Part shown: in pieces, positions 1-6,443 of the stretch
Layout of the letters: each line of letters begins with the position of its first letter
Position numbering within the stretch: position 1 is the first letter of the stretch
Assembly (NCBI GenBank): GCA_041675285.1
Contig: JBAYTZ010000023.1
Coordinates: forward strand, 1-42,622
Length of the DNA stretch: 42,622 bases
Direction: 5' to 3'
Source of the DNA: Candidatus Delongbacteria bacterium
Lineage (GTDB): Bacteria > CAIWAD01
Notes under the pieces: generated by a model
Told to the model about the DNA's origin: nothing
Database searches by the model: none
The model's input: the letters and a program-made list of their open reading frames with translations, nothing else
Program-made: the position numbers and the translations under genes

Positions 1-165
1 ACCGGCCTGGCACCGACCTGGCACCGGCCTGGCACCGACCTGGCACCGGCCTGGCACCGACCTGGCACCGGCCTGGCACCGGCCTGGCACCGGCCAGACA
101 CCGACCTGGCACCGGTCTGGCACCGGCCTGGCACCGACCTGGCACCGGTCTGGCACCGGTCTGGC
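1..165. repeat. 11-bp tandem repeat, 15 copies
   Basis: Fifteen head-to-tail copies of an 11-bp unit, ACCGGCCTGGC, run from the window edge to 165. The fifth base alternates G/A in the first copies, giving a 22-bp super-repeat, and later copies carry GGTC or GGCC variants. One copy reads ACCGGCCAGAC. The array probably extends left of the window. No frame through it looks like a protein. The core CTGGCACCG also occurs in the REP-like palindromes near 29.6-29.9 kb, so the array may be an expanded relative of that family. Confidence 0.9.
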
Positions 166-234
166 ACCAAATCCAATGCCATCACCGTGTCTCCGTGACC
201 CGGTGTTGAGAATTTTCAGGCGCGTGGGGTCTCG

Positions 235-855
235 TCATGTCCCAGCATGGTCCACCTTGAAGGCTTCGTCCAGGCCCGCGAACAGGCCGCCGCCCAGGCG
301 TGCCAGCGGATCCAGCACTTCGGGCCGGGGCCGGCCGCGCTCGTCCAGCGCGTCCTCGCGCACGTGGGCGGCGAGGATCCGCCCGATCAGCAGGTCCACC
401 GGGCCGTTGCCCAGCTCCAGCCAGCGCTCCACGCGACATTCCAGCTGGGTGTGCGTGCCCGCCACCCGGGGCGCCGCCACCCGCACGGACGGCAGGGTGT
501 GCAGCCCCAGCGCCGTCAGTTCGCTCTCGCCGTAGGGCAGCTCGGCCGCACTCTCGAACACCTCCCGGGCCTGGGCCCGGCCGGGCAGGTTCACCACGAA
601 CTCCGGCCGCTCGCGCAGATTGCGCACCGTGTCCTTGGGCCCGCCGTCCCGCCGGGCGAAGCTCACCAGCAGCAGGGGCGGATCCGCGCAGATGCAGTTG
701 AAAAAGGAAAAAGGCGCCAGGTTGGCGCCGCCGTCCGGGTTCAGGCTGCTGATCCAGGCCACGGGCCGGGGAATCACCAGCGCGGTCAGCAGGTGATAGG
801 CCGCCTGCGGACTGCGCGCCTCCAACCCGAGGTTCAGGTAGCGGGGCTCACTCAT
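235..855 (-). CDS. Flavin reductase-like (FMN-binding split-barrel) protein
   Basis: A 206-residue protein of the flavin reductase-like/DIM6-NTAB family, which binds FMN in a split beta-barrel and usually reduces flavin with NAD(P)H or acts as a small flavoprotein oxidoreductase. The N-terminal half has the family pattern: an IPRPVAWISS segment near residues 28-37, then an NLAPFSFFNCICADPPLLLVS-type core at about 45-65. The DNTxxN-like substrate segment appears as KDTVRNL. There is no signal peptide, so it should be cytoplasmic. It is the last gene of a five-gene minus-strand operon and its start overlaps the stop of the metal-binding gene by 8 nt. The substrate cannot be read from sequence. 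Confidence 0.85.
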   Translation of the reverse strand: MSEPRYLNLGLEARSPQAAYHLLTALVIPRPVAWISSLNPDGGANLAPFSFFNCICADPPLLLVSFARRDGGPKDTVRNLRERPEFVVNLPGRAQAREVFESAAELPYGESELTALGLHTLPSVRVAAPRVAGTHTQLECRVERWLELGNGPVDLLIGRILAAHVREDALDERGRPRPEVLDPLARLGGGLFAGLDEAFKVDHAGT

Positions 856-1066
856 CCAGCACGCCGCCGTAGGTGAAGCCGACCCGGGAGAGAGCCTCCG
901 CCAGGGTCGCCGCGTCGGGCAGCGCGTCCCCGCTCAAGCGCACCCGGCCGCGCTCCAGCTCCACCTCCGCTGCCAGCCCCGGGGCCAGCGATTCGAGGGT
1001 CTTTTTCACCTGTGCCGTGCAGTGGCCGCAGTTCATGCCGCCCACGACGATGCTCCGTTCCGCCAT
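848..1066 (-). CDS. Heavy-metal-associated (HMA) domain protein, copper-chaperone-like
   Basis: A 72-residue single-domain protein that matches the ferredoxin-like HMA fold of CopZ/Atx1 metallochaperones. The metal site is GGMNCGHC at residues 9-16 (Cys13, Cys16), followed by an amphipathic helix TAQVKKTLESL and a C-terminal strand. It probably binds Cu(I) or a similar soft metal in the cytoplasm. I chose the ATG at 1066, not a longer in-frame start, because GGAGAG lies just upstream and the HMA fold begins directly at MAERSIVV. It starts 11 nt after the carbonic anhydrase stop and overlaps the flavin reductase start, so translation is probably coupled. No copper ATPase is visible nearby. Confidence 0.85.
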   Translation of the reverse strand: MAERSIVVGGMNCGHCTAQVKKTLESLAPGLAAEVELERGRVRLSGDALPDAATLAEALSRVGFTYGGVLDE

Positions 1067-1077
1067 CGGGGTCTCTC

Positions 1078-1755
1078 CTATTCGCCCTGCGCCCGGCCAC
1101 GGACCAGGCAGGCCTGTTCGGCCGCGCGCACCCGCTCGATCTGTGAGCCGGAGCAATCCAGGCTGACGCCCAGGTCCTGGATCAGACCGTCCGCCAGCCG
1201 GTAGACCAGGCCGTGCACCTGGACGGGCCAGTCGCGCTCCCAGGCCTCGCGCAGGATCTTGGTCTTGGCCAGGCGCTCCACCTGTTCAATGATGTTGAGT
1301 TCGCAGAGCGTGTCCCGCAGCTGCCGGCCGGCCAGCCCCGCCAGACCCGCCGCGTGCCGCGTGCGCATTTCGCGGATGCTCCAGATCCAGTAGTCCACCA
1401 GGCCGTGGGCGCTGTCCTCCAGGGCCGCGCGCACGCCGCCGCAGTCGTAGTGGCCGCAGACGATCACGTGCTCCACGCGCAGCACCTCCACGGCGAACTG
1501 CAGCATGGACATGCAGTTCAGATCGCCGGGCTGCACCAGGTTGGCCACGTTGCGATGCACGAAGACCTCGCCCGGATCCAGCCCGATGATCTGGTTGGCG
1601 GGCACGCGCGAATCCGAGCAGCCGATCCAGAGCCAGCGCGGATTCTGCTGATCCACCAAACGCGTAAAGAAGTCGGGATCCGCCGCGCGCATGCCGGCGG
1701 CCCAGGCGCGGTTGTTGTGGAACAGCGGCGTCAGGCTGGCGTGGCAGGTGTCCAT
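1078..1755 (-). CDS. Beta-class carbonic anhydrase
   Basis: A 225-residue beta-carbonic anhydrase, interconverting CO2 and bicarbonate in the cytoplasm. The zinc-site signature is complete: Cys46-x-Asp48-x-Arg50 in IGCSDSRVPA and His102-x2-Cys105 in GHYDCGG. HRNVANLV (67-74) and the SMLQFAVEVL helix are also typical. Length matches the E. coli Can type. The ATG at 1755 shares one base with the TGA of the upstream CorA-like gene (TGATG), which implies translational coupling. The other operon members are a divalent-cation transporter, a metal chaperone and a flavin enzyme, so the unit may concern metal or pH/CO2 homeostasis; that link is inferred. Confidence 0.95.
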   Translation of the reverse strand: MDTCHASLTPLFHNNRAWAAGMRAADPDFFTRLVDQQNPRWLWIGCSDSRVPANQIIGLDPGEVFVHRNVANLVQPGDLNCMSMLQFAVEVLRVEHVIVCGHYDCGGVRAALEDSAHGLVDYWIWSIREMRTRHAAGLAGLAGRQLRDTLCELNIIEQVERLAKTKILREAWERDWPVQVHGLVYRLADGLIQDLGVSLDCSGSQIERVRAAEQACLVRGRAQGE

Positions 1756-2747
1756 CAGCGGTCCTTTCGCCAGAAGCGCAAGAAGAAGAACAGGGCCTCC
1801 AGCCCGCCCACCCCAAGCAGGATCAGGCAGACCGTCAGGAAGGCGTAGGGGCTGTCGGCCCCGGGAATGCCGTTGACGTTGATGCCCAGCAGGCTGGTCA
1901 ACAGACTGAGGGGCAGGAAGATCGCCGCCACCAGCGAGAGCAGGAACATGGTGGAGTTGATCTTGTCGGACAGGTGCGAACTCAGTTCGTCGTGGGTGAC
2001 GGCGGCCCGGTCGCGCAGGGTGTCCAAATCCTCCACGATGCGGATCAGGCGGTCCGAGGCCTCGTGCAGGTGGGCGCGCTCCACGGGACCCAGCAGGGTG
2101 TCCGGCTCCAGCGAGAGGGCCGTGACCACCTCGCGCATGGGGGCCAGGTGGCGCCGGATCTCGATGCAGGCCCGCCGGTGCTGGCCCACGCGCCGGCGCA
2201 GGCCGGCCTTGGGATTGCGCAGCACCTCCTCCTCCAGCAGGTCGCCGTCCTCCCCCAGCTCGTCCATGACGGGACCCAGCCGATCCAGGATGGTGCGCAC
2301 CGCGGCCGCCAGCCAGGCGCCGGGATCCACCGGACCCACGCCCTCCAGCAGGGAGCGCTGCAGATCCTGGACCGCGAACATCGGCCGGCCCAGCACGGAG
2401 ATCACCCGCCCGGGTTCCAGCCAGACCCGCAGCGCCACCATGTCCTCGGGCTCCGCGCCCGGATTGAGGTTCACACCGCGCAACACCACCAGCAAGCCGC
2501 TGCCCAGGCTCAGCCAGCGCGGCCGGGTCTCCGGGGTCAGCAGGGCCTCCTGGATCAGCGGCTCCAGGCCGGATGCCGCCAGACAGGCCCGAGAATCGGG
2601 CTGCTCGCGGAGCAGGTGGCTCCAGCTGTAGCCTTCGCCCGGATCCGCCCGGCCCGGCTCGTTCAGGGGCCGCGGCACGCCCTTGCCGGCCCGGACCTCC
2701 AGCCGGAAACTGGCCTCCGCCAGCGGCCGCAGGGAGGCCGCGCTCAT
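1755..2747 (-). CDS. CorA/ZntB-family divalent metal transporter
   Basis: A 330-residue protein with the CorA/ZntB architecture: a large soluble alpha/beta domain, a long helical stretch (about residues 150-260), then two C-terminal membrane helices (about 268-290 and 300-322). The loop motif is GINVNGIPG, closer to ZntB (GVNVGGIP) than to the GMN-containing Mg2+-selective CorA loop, so Zn2+ or another divalent cation is as likely as Mg2+. DLLEEEVLRNP in the willow helices is also typical. It should be a homopentamer in the inner membrane. Its ATG overlaps the stop of the LuxR-type gene (ATGA), and its TGA overlaps the carbonic anhydrase ATG. Confidence 0.88.
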   Translation of the reverse strand: MSAASLRPLAEASFRLEVRAGKGVPRPLNEPGRADPGEGYSWSHLLREQPDSRACLAASGLEPLIQEALLTPETRPRWLSLGSGLLVVLRGVNLNPGAEPEDMVALRVWLEPGRVISVLGRPMFAVQDLQRSLLEGVGPVDPGAWLAAAVRTILDRLGPVMDELGEDGDLLEEEVLRNPKAGLRRRVGQHRRACIEIRRHLAPMREVVTALSLEPDTLLGPVERAHLHEASDRLIRIVEDLDTLRDRAAVTHDELSSHLSDKINSTMFLLSLVAAIFLPLSLLTSLLGINVNGIPGADSPYAFLTVCLILLGVGGLEALFFFLRFWRKDR

Positions 2748-3337
2748 GCGTCCTCCTCGTCCGCGTCCGGCTCCGCCGCCACTGGCTCCGGGGCGGCTTC
2801 TTTGTGCTGGGCCGCCGAATCCGGCAGCAGAAGGTCCTCCAGGAACCAGGCGGAGAGTTCGGCCCGGCCGCCCACATCCGCCTTGCGGTACAATTCCCGA
2901 GCCTGCTGACGCACGGTCCGCTCGCTGGTCTTCCGGATGTCCGCCACTTCCTTGTGGCTGAGACCCTTGAGCAACAGAATGCCCACGTCGCGCTCCGCCG
3001 GGGTCAACCCCCAGCGCTGGAATTGGCGGTCGATGGCCGATCCCAGCCCGGCCAGCAGCGCCTGGGCCTCCTGGCGCCAGCGGGCCACGTCGCTGTGGGC
3101 GTCCAGCAGATCCGCCTCCAGCCGGCGGCGGCGCTTGCGCTCCTGCCGCATGTCCCAGACGATGACCAGCACGCCCGCCATGATCAGCGTGGCCATGCTG
3201 GTTTCCACCAGGATGTGCAGCAGGCTCTCGCCGCCCTGCAGATCCAGCAGGGGATCCCCCACCAGGAAGACCGTGCAGAGGGTGAAGTAGCCCGCGATCA
3301 GCAGGCGATGCTCGAAGAGTCGATGAGAAAAGGCCAT
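2744..3337 (-). CDS. Membrane-anchored LuxR-type HTH regulator
   Basis: A 197-residue protein with two N-terminal membrane helices (about 11-29 and 43-62), a basic juxtamembrane coiled segment (63-92) and a LuxR/GerE-type helix-turn-helix (about 110-165). The HTH carries LTPAERDVGILLLKGLSHKEVA and SERTVRQQARELYRKADV. There is no receiver or known ligand domain, so any signal would be sensed in or near the membrane. The tail (172-197) is acidic and Ala/Pro-rich. I start at the ATG at 3337, where GGGAAG sits at proper distance; an upstream ATG at 3358 lacks a ribosome site. It is the first gene of the five-gene operon and a 10-bp inverted repeat covers its ribosome site. Confidence 0.8.
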   Translation of the reverse strand: MAFSHRLFEHRLLIAGYFTLCTVFLVGDPLLDLQGGESLLHILVETSMATLIMAGVLVIVWDMRQERKRRRRLEADLLDAHSDVARWRQEAQALLAGLGSAIDRQFQRWGLTPAERDVGILLLKGLSHKEVADIRKTSERTVRQQARELYRKADVGGRAELSAWFLEDLLLPDSAAQHKEAAPEPVAAEPDADEEDA

Positions 3338-3343
3338 GGCGAT

Positions 3344-3374
3344 CTTCCCTACTGTCATGAGGAAAGTAGGGAAG
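3344..3374 (-). promoter_or_regulatory. Perfect 10-bp inverted repeat over the luxR-type ribosome site
   Basis: CTTCCCTACT (3344-3353) and its exact reverse complement AGTAGGGAAG (3365-3374) are separated by 11 bp, so the half-sites are 21 bp (two helical turns) centre to centre. As DNA this fits a dimeric operator. As RNA on the minus strand it forms a hairpin whose 3' arm holds the GGGAAG ribosome site of the regulator gene. Either reading suggests feedback control of the operon. Confidence 0.6.
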
Positions 3375-3390
3375 TCGCACGGATGACGCA

Positions 3391-3419
3391 TTGCGCCGGG
3401 GCCGCCCCGGCCCTAGGTT
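3391..3419 (+). promoter_or_regulatory. Putative promoter of the nine-gene glycan/cytochrome operon
   Basis: TTGCGC (3391-3396), a 17-bp spacer and TAGGTT (3414-3419) lie about 50 bp before the first gene. Spacing and the -35 box match the stronger tRNA-Glu promoter at 16368-16396. The spacer is a GC-rich near-palindrome (GGGGCCGCCCC). Initiation would be near 3426. Confidence 0.45.
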
Positions 3420-3448
3420 GGGGCGAGCTCGAACCGGATTCACGATTG

Positions 3449-3462
3449 CCTGTCCAGACAGG
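3449..3462 (+). promoter_or_regulatory. Short palindrome abutting the ribosome site of the first operon gene
   Basis: CCTGTC and GACAGG flank a 2-nt centre; the right arm merges into GGGGAG, the ribosome site of the gene starting at 3471. It could be a small operator or a weak leader hairpin. This is weak evidence on its own. Confidence 0.25.
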
Positions 3463-3470
3463 GGAGTTGG

Positions 3471-4094
3471 ATGGATTTGCTGCATGCCATCGGCTGGCTG
3501 GGACAGGGGGCGTACTTCGTGCGCTCCCTGTTGCAGTGGCTGATGTCCGAAAAGCTGCGCCGCAGCACCATCCCCGCGGGCTTCTGGCTGCTCAGCGTCC
3601 TGGGCGCCCTGGCCCTGCTCAGCTACGCGGCCCTGCGCCACGACGCCGTGATCATCCTGGGTCAGGCGGTCAATCTGGCCATCTACCTGCGCAACCTGCA
3701 CCTGGAATCCCGCCCCCAGGCGGCATTGTCCACTTCCAGCCTGCGGCTGGCCCTGGGCGGCCTCGCGCTCAGTTTCCTGCTGCTCTGCCTGCTCAGCCTG
3801 AAGCTGGACCATTCCCCCTGGATGTTGGTGGGCTGGGCCGGGCAGCTGATCTTCCTGACCCGCTTCCCTCTGCAATGGTGGCGGGCCGAGCGCTCGGGCA
3901 AGGTGGACCTGCCGGCCACATTCTGGTGGATCAGCCTGCTGGGCTCCACTCTGTTGTTGCTGTACGCGACCTGGCGCCACGACTGGGTCATCGTCAGCGG
4001 GCAGGCCGTGGGCTTGCTGGCCTACGGGCGCAACCTGGTCCTCCTCCACCGGAGCCACGTCGAAGTCGTCGAGACCGGTTCGGCCCGGCTGTGA
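3471..4094 (+). CDS. Duplicated LAB_N membrane protein (SWEET-like 3+1+3 layout)
   Basis: A 207-residue integral membrane protein with two copies of the lipid-A-synthesis N-terminal (LAB_N) domain, at about residues 8-78 and 121-191. Both copies share GWxGQ, LQW, a P-A-x-FW turn, RHD and GQAVxLxxYxRNL. A single hydrophobic helix (about 93-110) joins them. As I recall, LAB_N belongs to the PQ-loop/MtN3 clan, so 3+1+3 helices resembles SWEET transporters. LAB_N is otherwise found as a single small domain or fused to LpxB; no LpxB part is present here. The gene has a GGGGAG ribosome site and shares its stop with the next start (TGATG). A flippase or lipid-linked sugar role beside an ArnT-like transferase is inferred. 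Confidence 0.85.
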   Translation: MDLLHAIGWLGQGAYFVRSLLQWLMSEKLRRSTIPAGFWLLSVLGALALLSYAALRHDAVIILGQAVNLAIYLRNLHLESRPQAALSTSSLRLALGGLALSFLLLCLLSLKLDHSPWMLVGWAGQLIFLTRFPLQWWRAERSGKVDLPATFWWISLLGSTLLLLYATWRHDWVIVSGQAVGLLAYGRNLVLLHRSHVEVVETGSARL

Positions 4095-5689
4095 TGAGCC
4101 GCCGGCGGGATTGGCTCTGGGCCCTCCTGTTGTTGACGGCCCTCCAGGCTGTCTCCCTCCACAAGAGCTTCTGGGGCGCCCACGGCGAGGCCCGGCGCGC
4201 CGAGGTGGCCCGCGAGGTGCTCGAGGACGGCCACTGGTTGGTGCCCACCCTGCTGGGCGAACCCTTCCTGACCAAGCCGCCGCTGCTCTATTGGGCCGGC
4301 GCCGGCTCCATGGCCCTGTTCGGGGTCTCCGAGTGGGCCGTGCGTTTACCGGCGCTGCTGGCCGCCCTGCTGGCCTGGCTGGCCATGCTCTCCCTGGCCC
4401 GCTCCTACGCGGAGGACCTGGCGGAAGTGGGGTCGCCGCCGGACCACACGCCGGAAGAGGCGGCCCTGGCCCTGCTGGGCCTGCCCCTCTTCCTGGCCAT
4501 GAGCCTGAATGCCGAGACCGAACCCCTGCTGCTGGCCTGCGGTCTCTGGGCCGTGGCCGGCGTGCTGCGCCTGCCGCCCCGAGGGCAGCCCCGCTCCTGG
4601 CCCGGTCTGCTGCTGCCCATCGTCGCGCTGAGTCTGGGCTTTCTGGTGAAGGGGCCGCTGGGCTGGATCTTTCCGCTGCTGGGCCTCGTGGCTTTCGAGA
4701 GCGGGCTGCCCGTCCAGCGGCGCCGGCTGGGGGCGGCGGACTGGCTCTGGCTGCTGCTGGGCCAGCTGCCCCTGGTGCTGCCCTGGTTCCTGCTGGTGCT
4801 GGCCCGGCACCCGGACGCCCTGCAAATCTGGCTGGGGGAGAGCGTCGCCCGCGTGACCGACGCCGGGTTCCAGGTCCACCGGGAGCCCTGGTGGTACTAT
4901 CTGCCGCAGCTGGCGGTCTTCCTGCCCGCCCTGCTCTGGCTGGACCCGCGCGTCTGGCGGGAGCGAACCCGGCGCATCCCCCTGCTCTGGCTGGGCGCCG
5001 GCGTGCTCTTCCTCAGCCTGGCGGCCAGCAAGCGCGGGCACTATCTGCTCTCCCTGGCCCCGGCGGCGGCCCTGCTGGTTCTCGCGGCGGGTCCGCCCGG
5101 CCGCTGGAGCCGTTGGCGCGACCGGCTGCTGGGTGTCCTGACGGTCCTGCTCGCCTTGCTTTTTCCCGCAGCTCTTCTCTTGTTGACGGCCCGGGGTTGG
5201 CTGACCTTCTCTCCGGCCCTGCTGGCGGGTTGGGTTCTGGCCCTGGCGGCGCTGGCCCTCTGGTGGCGGCCGCCCGTACGCGGCAGCCTGGCCCGCTGGG
5301 GCCTGGTGCTGTTGACGGTCCTGCTGGGCGGGGCCTTCAGCCTGCTGCCGGCGCTGGACGCCTACCGCAGCCCCAAGGCCTTCTACCTGGAGGCCGCGGC
5401 GCTGGCCACGGACGGACGGCCGCTGGTCAACTGGCGCAACGACCGCTACTCGGCCTCCTTCCACTTGCGGCGGCCGGTCCGGCCGGCCCGCACGGTGGAG
5501 GATCTGGCCCGACTCTTGCCCCGGGGTGGTTGGCTGCTGAGCCAGGAGCAGGATTTGAAAGATCTGCCCGTGCCGATGGATATCGTGTTGCGCCGGATGC
5601 AGCGGGACCCCTTCCAGGCCGATCATCAACGAAGATGGGTGCTGGCGCGCGTGGGGCCTCCGGCCAGTGCGAGCCCGGACCGACCATAG
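4094..5689 (+). CDS. ArnT-like GT-C glycosyltransferase (PMT_2/GT83 type)
   Basis: A 531-residue polytopic membrane protein of the ArnT/dolichyl-P-mannose transferase superfamily. These enzymes move a sugar from a polyprenyl-phosphate donor to lipid A, protein or another acceptor on the periplasmic face. The first loop carries GEARRAEVAREVLEDGHW and then LTKPPLLYW, as in ArnT, where an acidic residue of this loop is essential. About a dozen membrane helices follow, and a soluble C-terminal region runs from about residue 440. The ATG overlaps the preceding TGA. With the LAB_N protein and the downstream GT2 it makes a compact donor-synthesis, flipping and transfer set. The sugar and acceptor cannot be read. 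Confidence 0.85.
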   Translation: MSRRRDWLWALLLLTALQAVSLHKSFWGAHGEARRAEVAREVLEDGHWLVPTLLGEPFLTKPPLLYWAGAGSMALFGVSEWAVRLPALLAALLAWLAMLSLARSYAEDLAEVGSPPDHTPEEAALALLGLPLFLAMSLNAETEPLLLACGLWAVAGVLRLPPRGQPRSWPGLLLPIVALSLGFLVKGPLGWIFPLLGLVAFESGLPVQRRRLGAADWLWLLLGQLPLVLPWFLLVLARHPDALQIWLGESVARVTDAGFQVHREPWWYYLPQLAVFLPALLWLDPRVWRERTRRIPLLWLGAGVLFLSLAASKRGHYLLSLAPAAALLVLAAGPPGRWSRWRDRLLGVLTVLLALLFPAALLLLTARGWLTFSPALLAGWVLALAALALWWRPPVRGSLARWGLVLLTVLLGGAFSLLPALDAYRSPKAFYLEAAALATDGRPLVNWRNDRYSASFHLRRPVRPARTVEDLARLLPRGGWLLSQEQDLKDLPVPMDIVLRRMQRDPFQADHQRRWVLARVGPPASASPDRP

Positions 5690-5705
5690 CCAAACACGGG
5701 GTGCC

Positions 5706-6443
5706 ATGTCCACGCCCGATTTCAGTCTGATCATCCCTCTTTACAATGAGGAAGAGTCCGTCGCCGCCTTGGCGGCCGAGGTGGAGTCCGCCCTGGCCGG
5801 GCTGGACTGGGAGTGCCTCTGGGTAGACGACGGTTCCCGGGACGGCACGGCGGGCTGCGTGCGGAGGCTGGCGACCGCCCAGCCCCGCCACCGGCTGCTG
5901 CGGCTGGCGCGCAACTGCGGCCAGAGCGCGGCGCTGCTGGCTGGGCTGGACGAGGCCCGCGGCCGCCTGCTGGGCACCCTGGACGGCGACGGCCAGAACG
6001 ACCCGGCCGACCTGCCGCGGATGATCGCCTTGCAGCGCGCCGGCGGCGCCGATTTGGTGAACGGACGGCGGGCCGTCCGCCGGGACAGCTGGCTGCGCAG
6101 GGTGTCCTCGCGGGTCGCCAACAGCTGGCGCAATGCCCTGACCGGCGAGAGCGTGGCCGACGTGGGCTGCGCCATCCGCGTGTTCCGCCGGGAGTGCGCG
6201 CGGCACCTGCCGCCTTTCAAGGGCATGCACCGCTTCCTGCCCACCCTGATCCGGCTGGATGGCTGGAGCCTGGTGGAGCTGGAGGTGGCGCACCGCCCGC
6301 GCCAACGCGGCGTGTCCAAGTACGGCGTGGGCAACCGCCTCTGGGTGGGCATTCTGGACACCTTCGGGGTGATGTGGCTGAAGCGGCGCCACGCGCATTA
6401 TCAATTGGCAACGGAGGACGCACCGGATGGCCCGAACTCCTGA
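5706..6443 (+). CDS. DPM1-like family 2 glycosyltransferase (polyprenyl-phosphate sugar synthase)
   Basis: A 245-residue GT-A fold enzyme with the GT2 signatures FSLIIPLYNEEESV (6-19), LWVDDGSRDGT (about 37-47) and LDGDGQNDP (metal-binding DxD region, about 93-101). It most resembles dolichyl/undecaprenyl-phosphate mannosyl- or glucosyltransferases. It lacks the C-terminal membrane helices of GtrB/ArnC and is therefore DPM1-like in size. It would make the polyprenyl-phosphate sugar used by the ArnT-like protein encoded 16 nt upstream. I start at the ATG at 5706, where the fold begins. Its 3' end overlaps the cytochrome b start by 17 nt, which ties the glycan genes to the electron-transfer genes. 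Confidence 0.88.
   Translation: MSTPDFSLIIPLYNEEESVAALAAEVESALAGLDWECLWVDDGSRDGTAGCVRRLATAQPRHRLLRLARNCGQSAALLAGLDEARGRLLGTLDGDGQNDPADLPRMIALQRAGGADLVNGRRAVRRDSWLRRVSSRVANSWRNALTGESVADVGCAIRVFRRECARHLPPFKGMHRFLPTLIRLDGWSLVELEVAHRPRQRGVSKYGVGNRLWVGILDTFGVMWLKRRHAHYQLATEDAPDGPNS

Noticed and set aside
1..165. CRISPR array at the window start
   Set aside because: The 11-bp units are contiguous with no spacers; a CRISPR array needs 23-40 bp repeats with unique spacers.
170..234. Terminator for the flavin reductase operon
   Set aside because: Only a weak CACCG/CGGTG pairing without a T tail could be found.
1756..2877. Extended minus-strand frame continuous with the carbonic anhydrase
   Set aside because: The extension overlaps the CorA-like gene in another frame; the coupled ATG at 1755 starts exactly at the expected carbonic anhydrase N terminus.
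2573..4093. Possible 1038-residue fusion protein upstream of the ArnT-like gene
   Set aside because: The upstream 500 residues are antisense to the LuxR/CorA genes and out of frame with the LAB_N gene; the real ArnT-like start is the coupled ATG at 4094.
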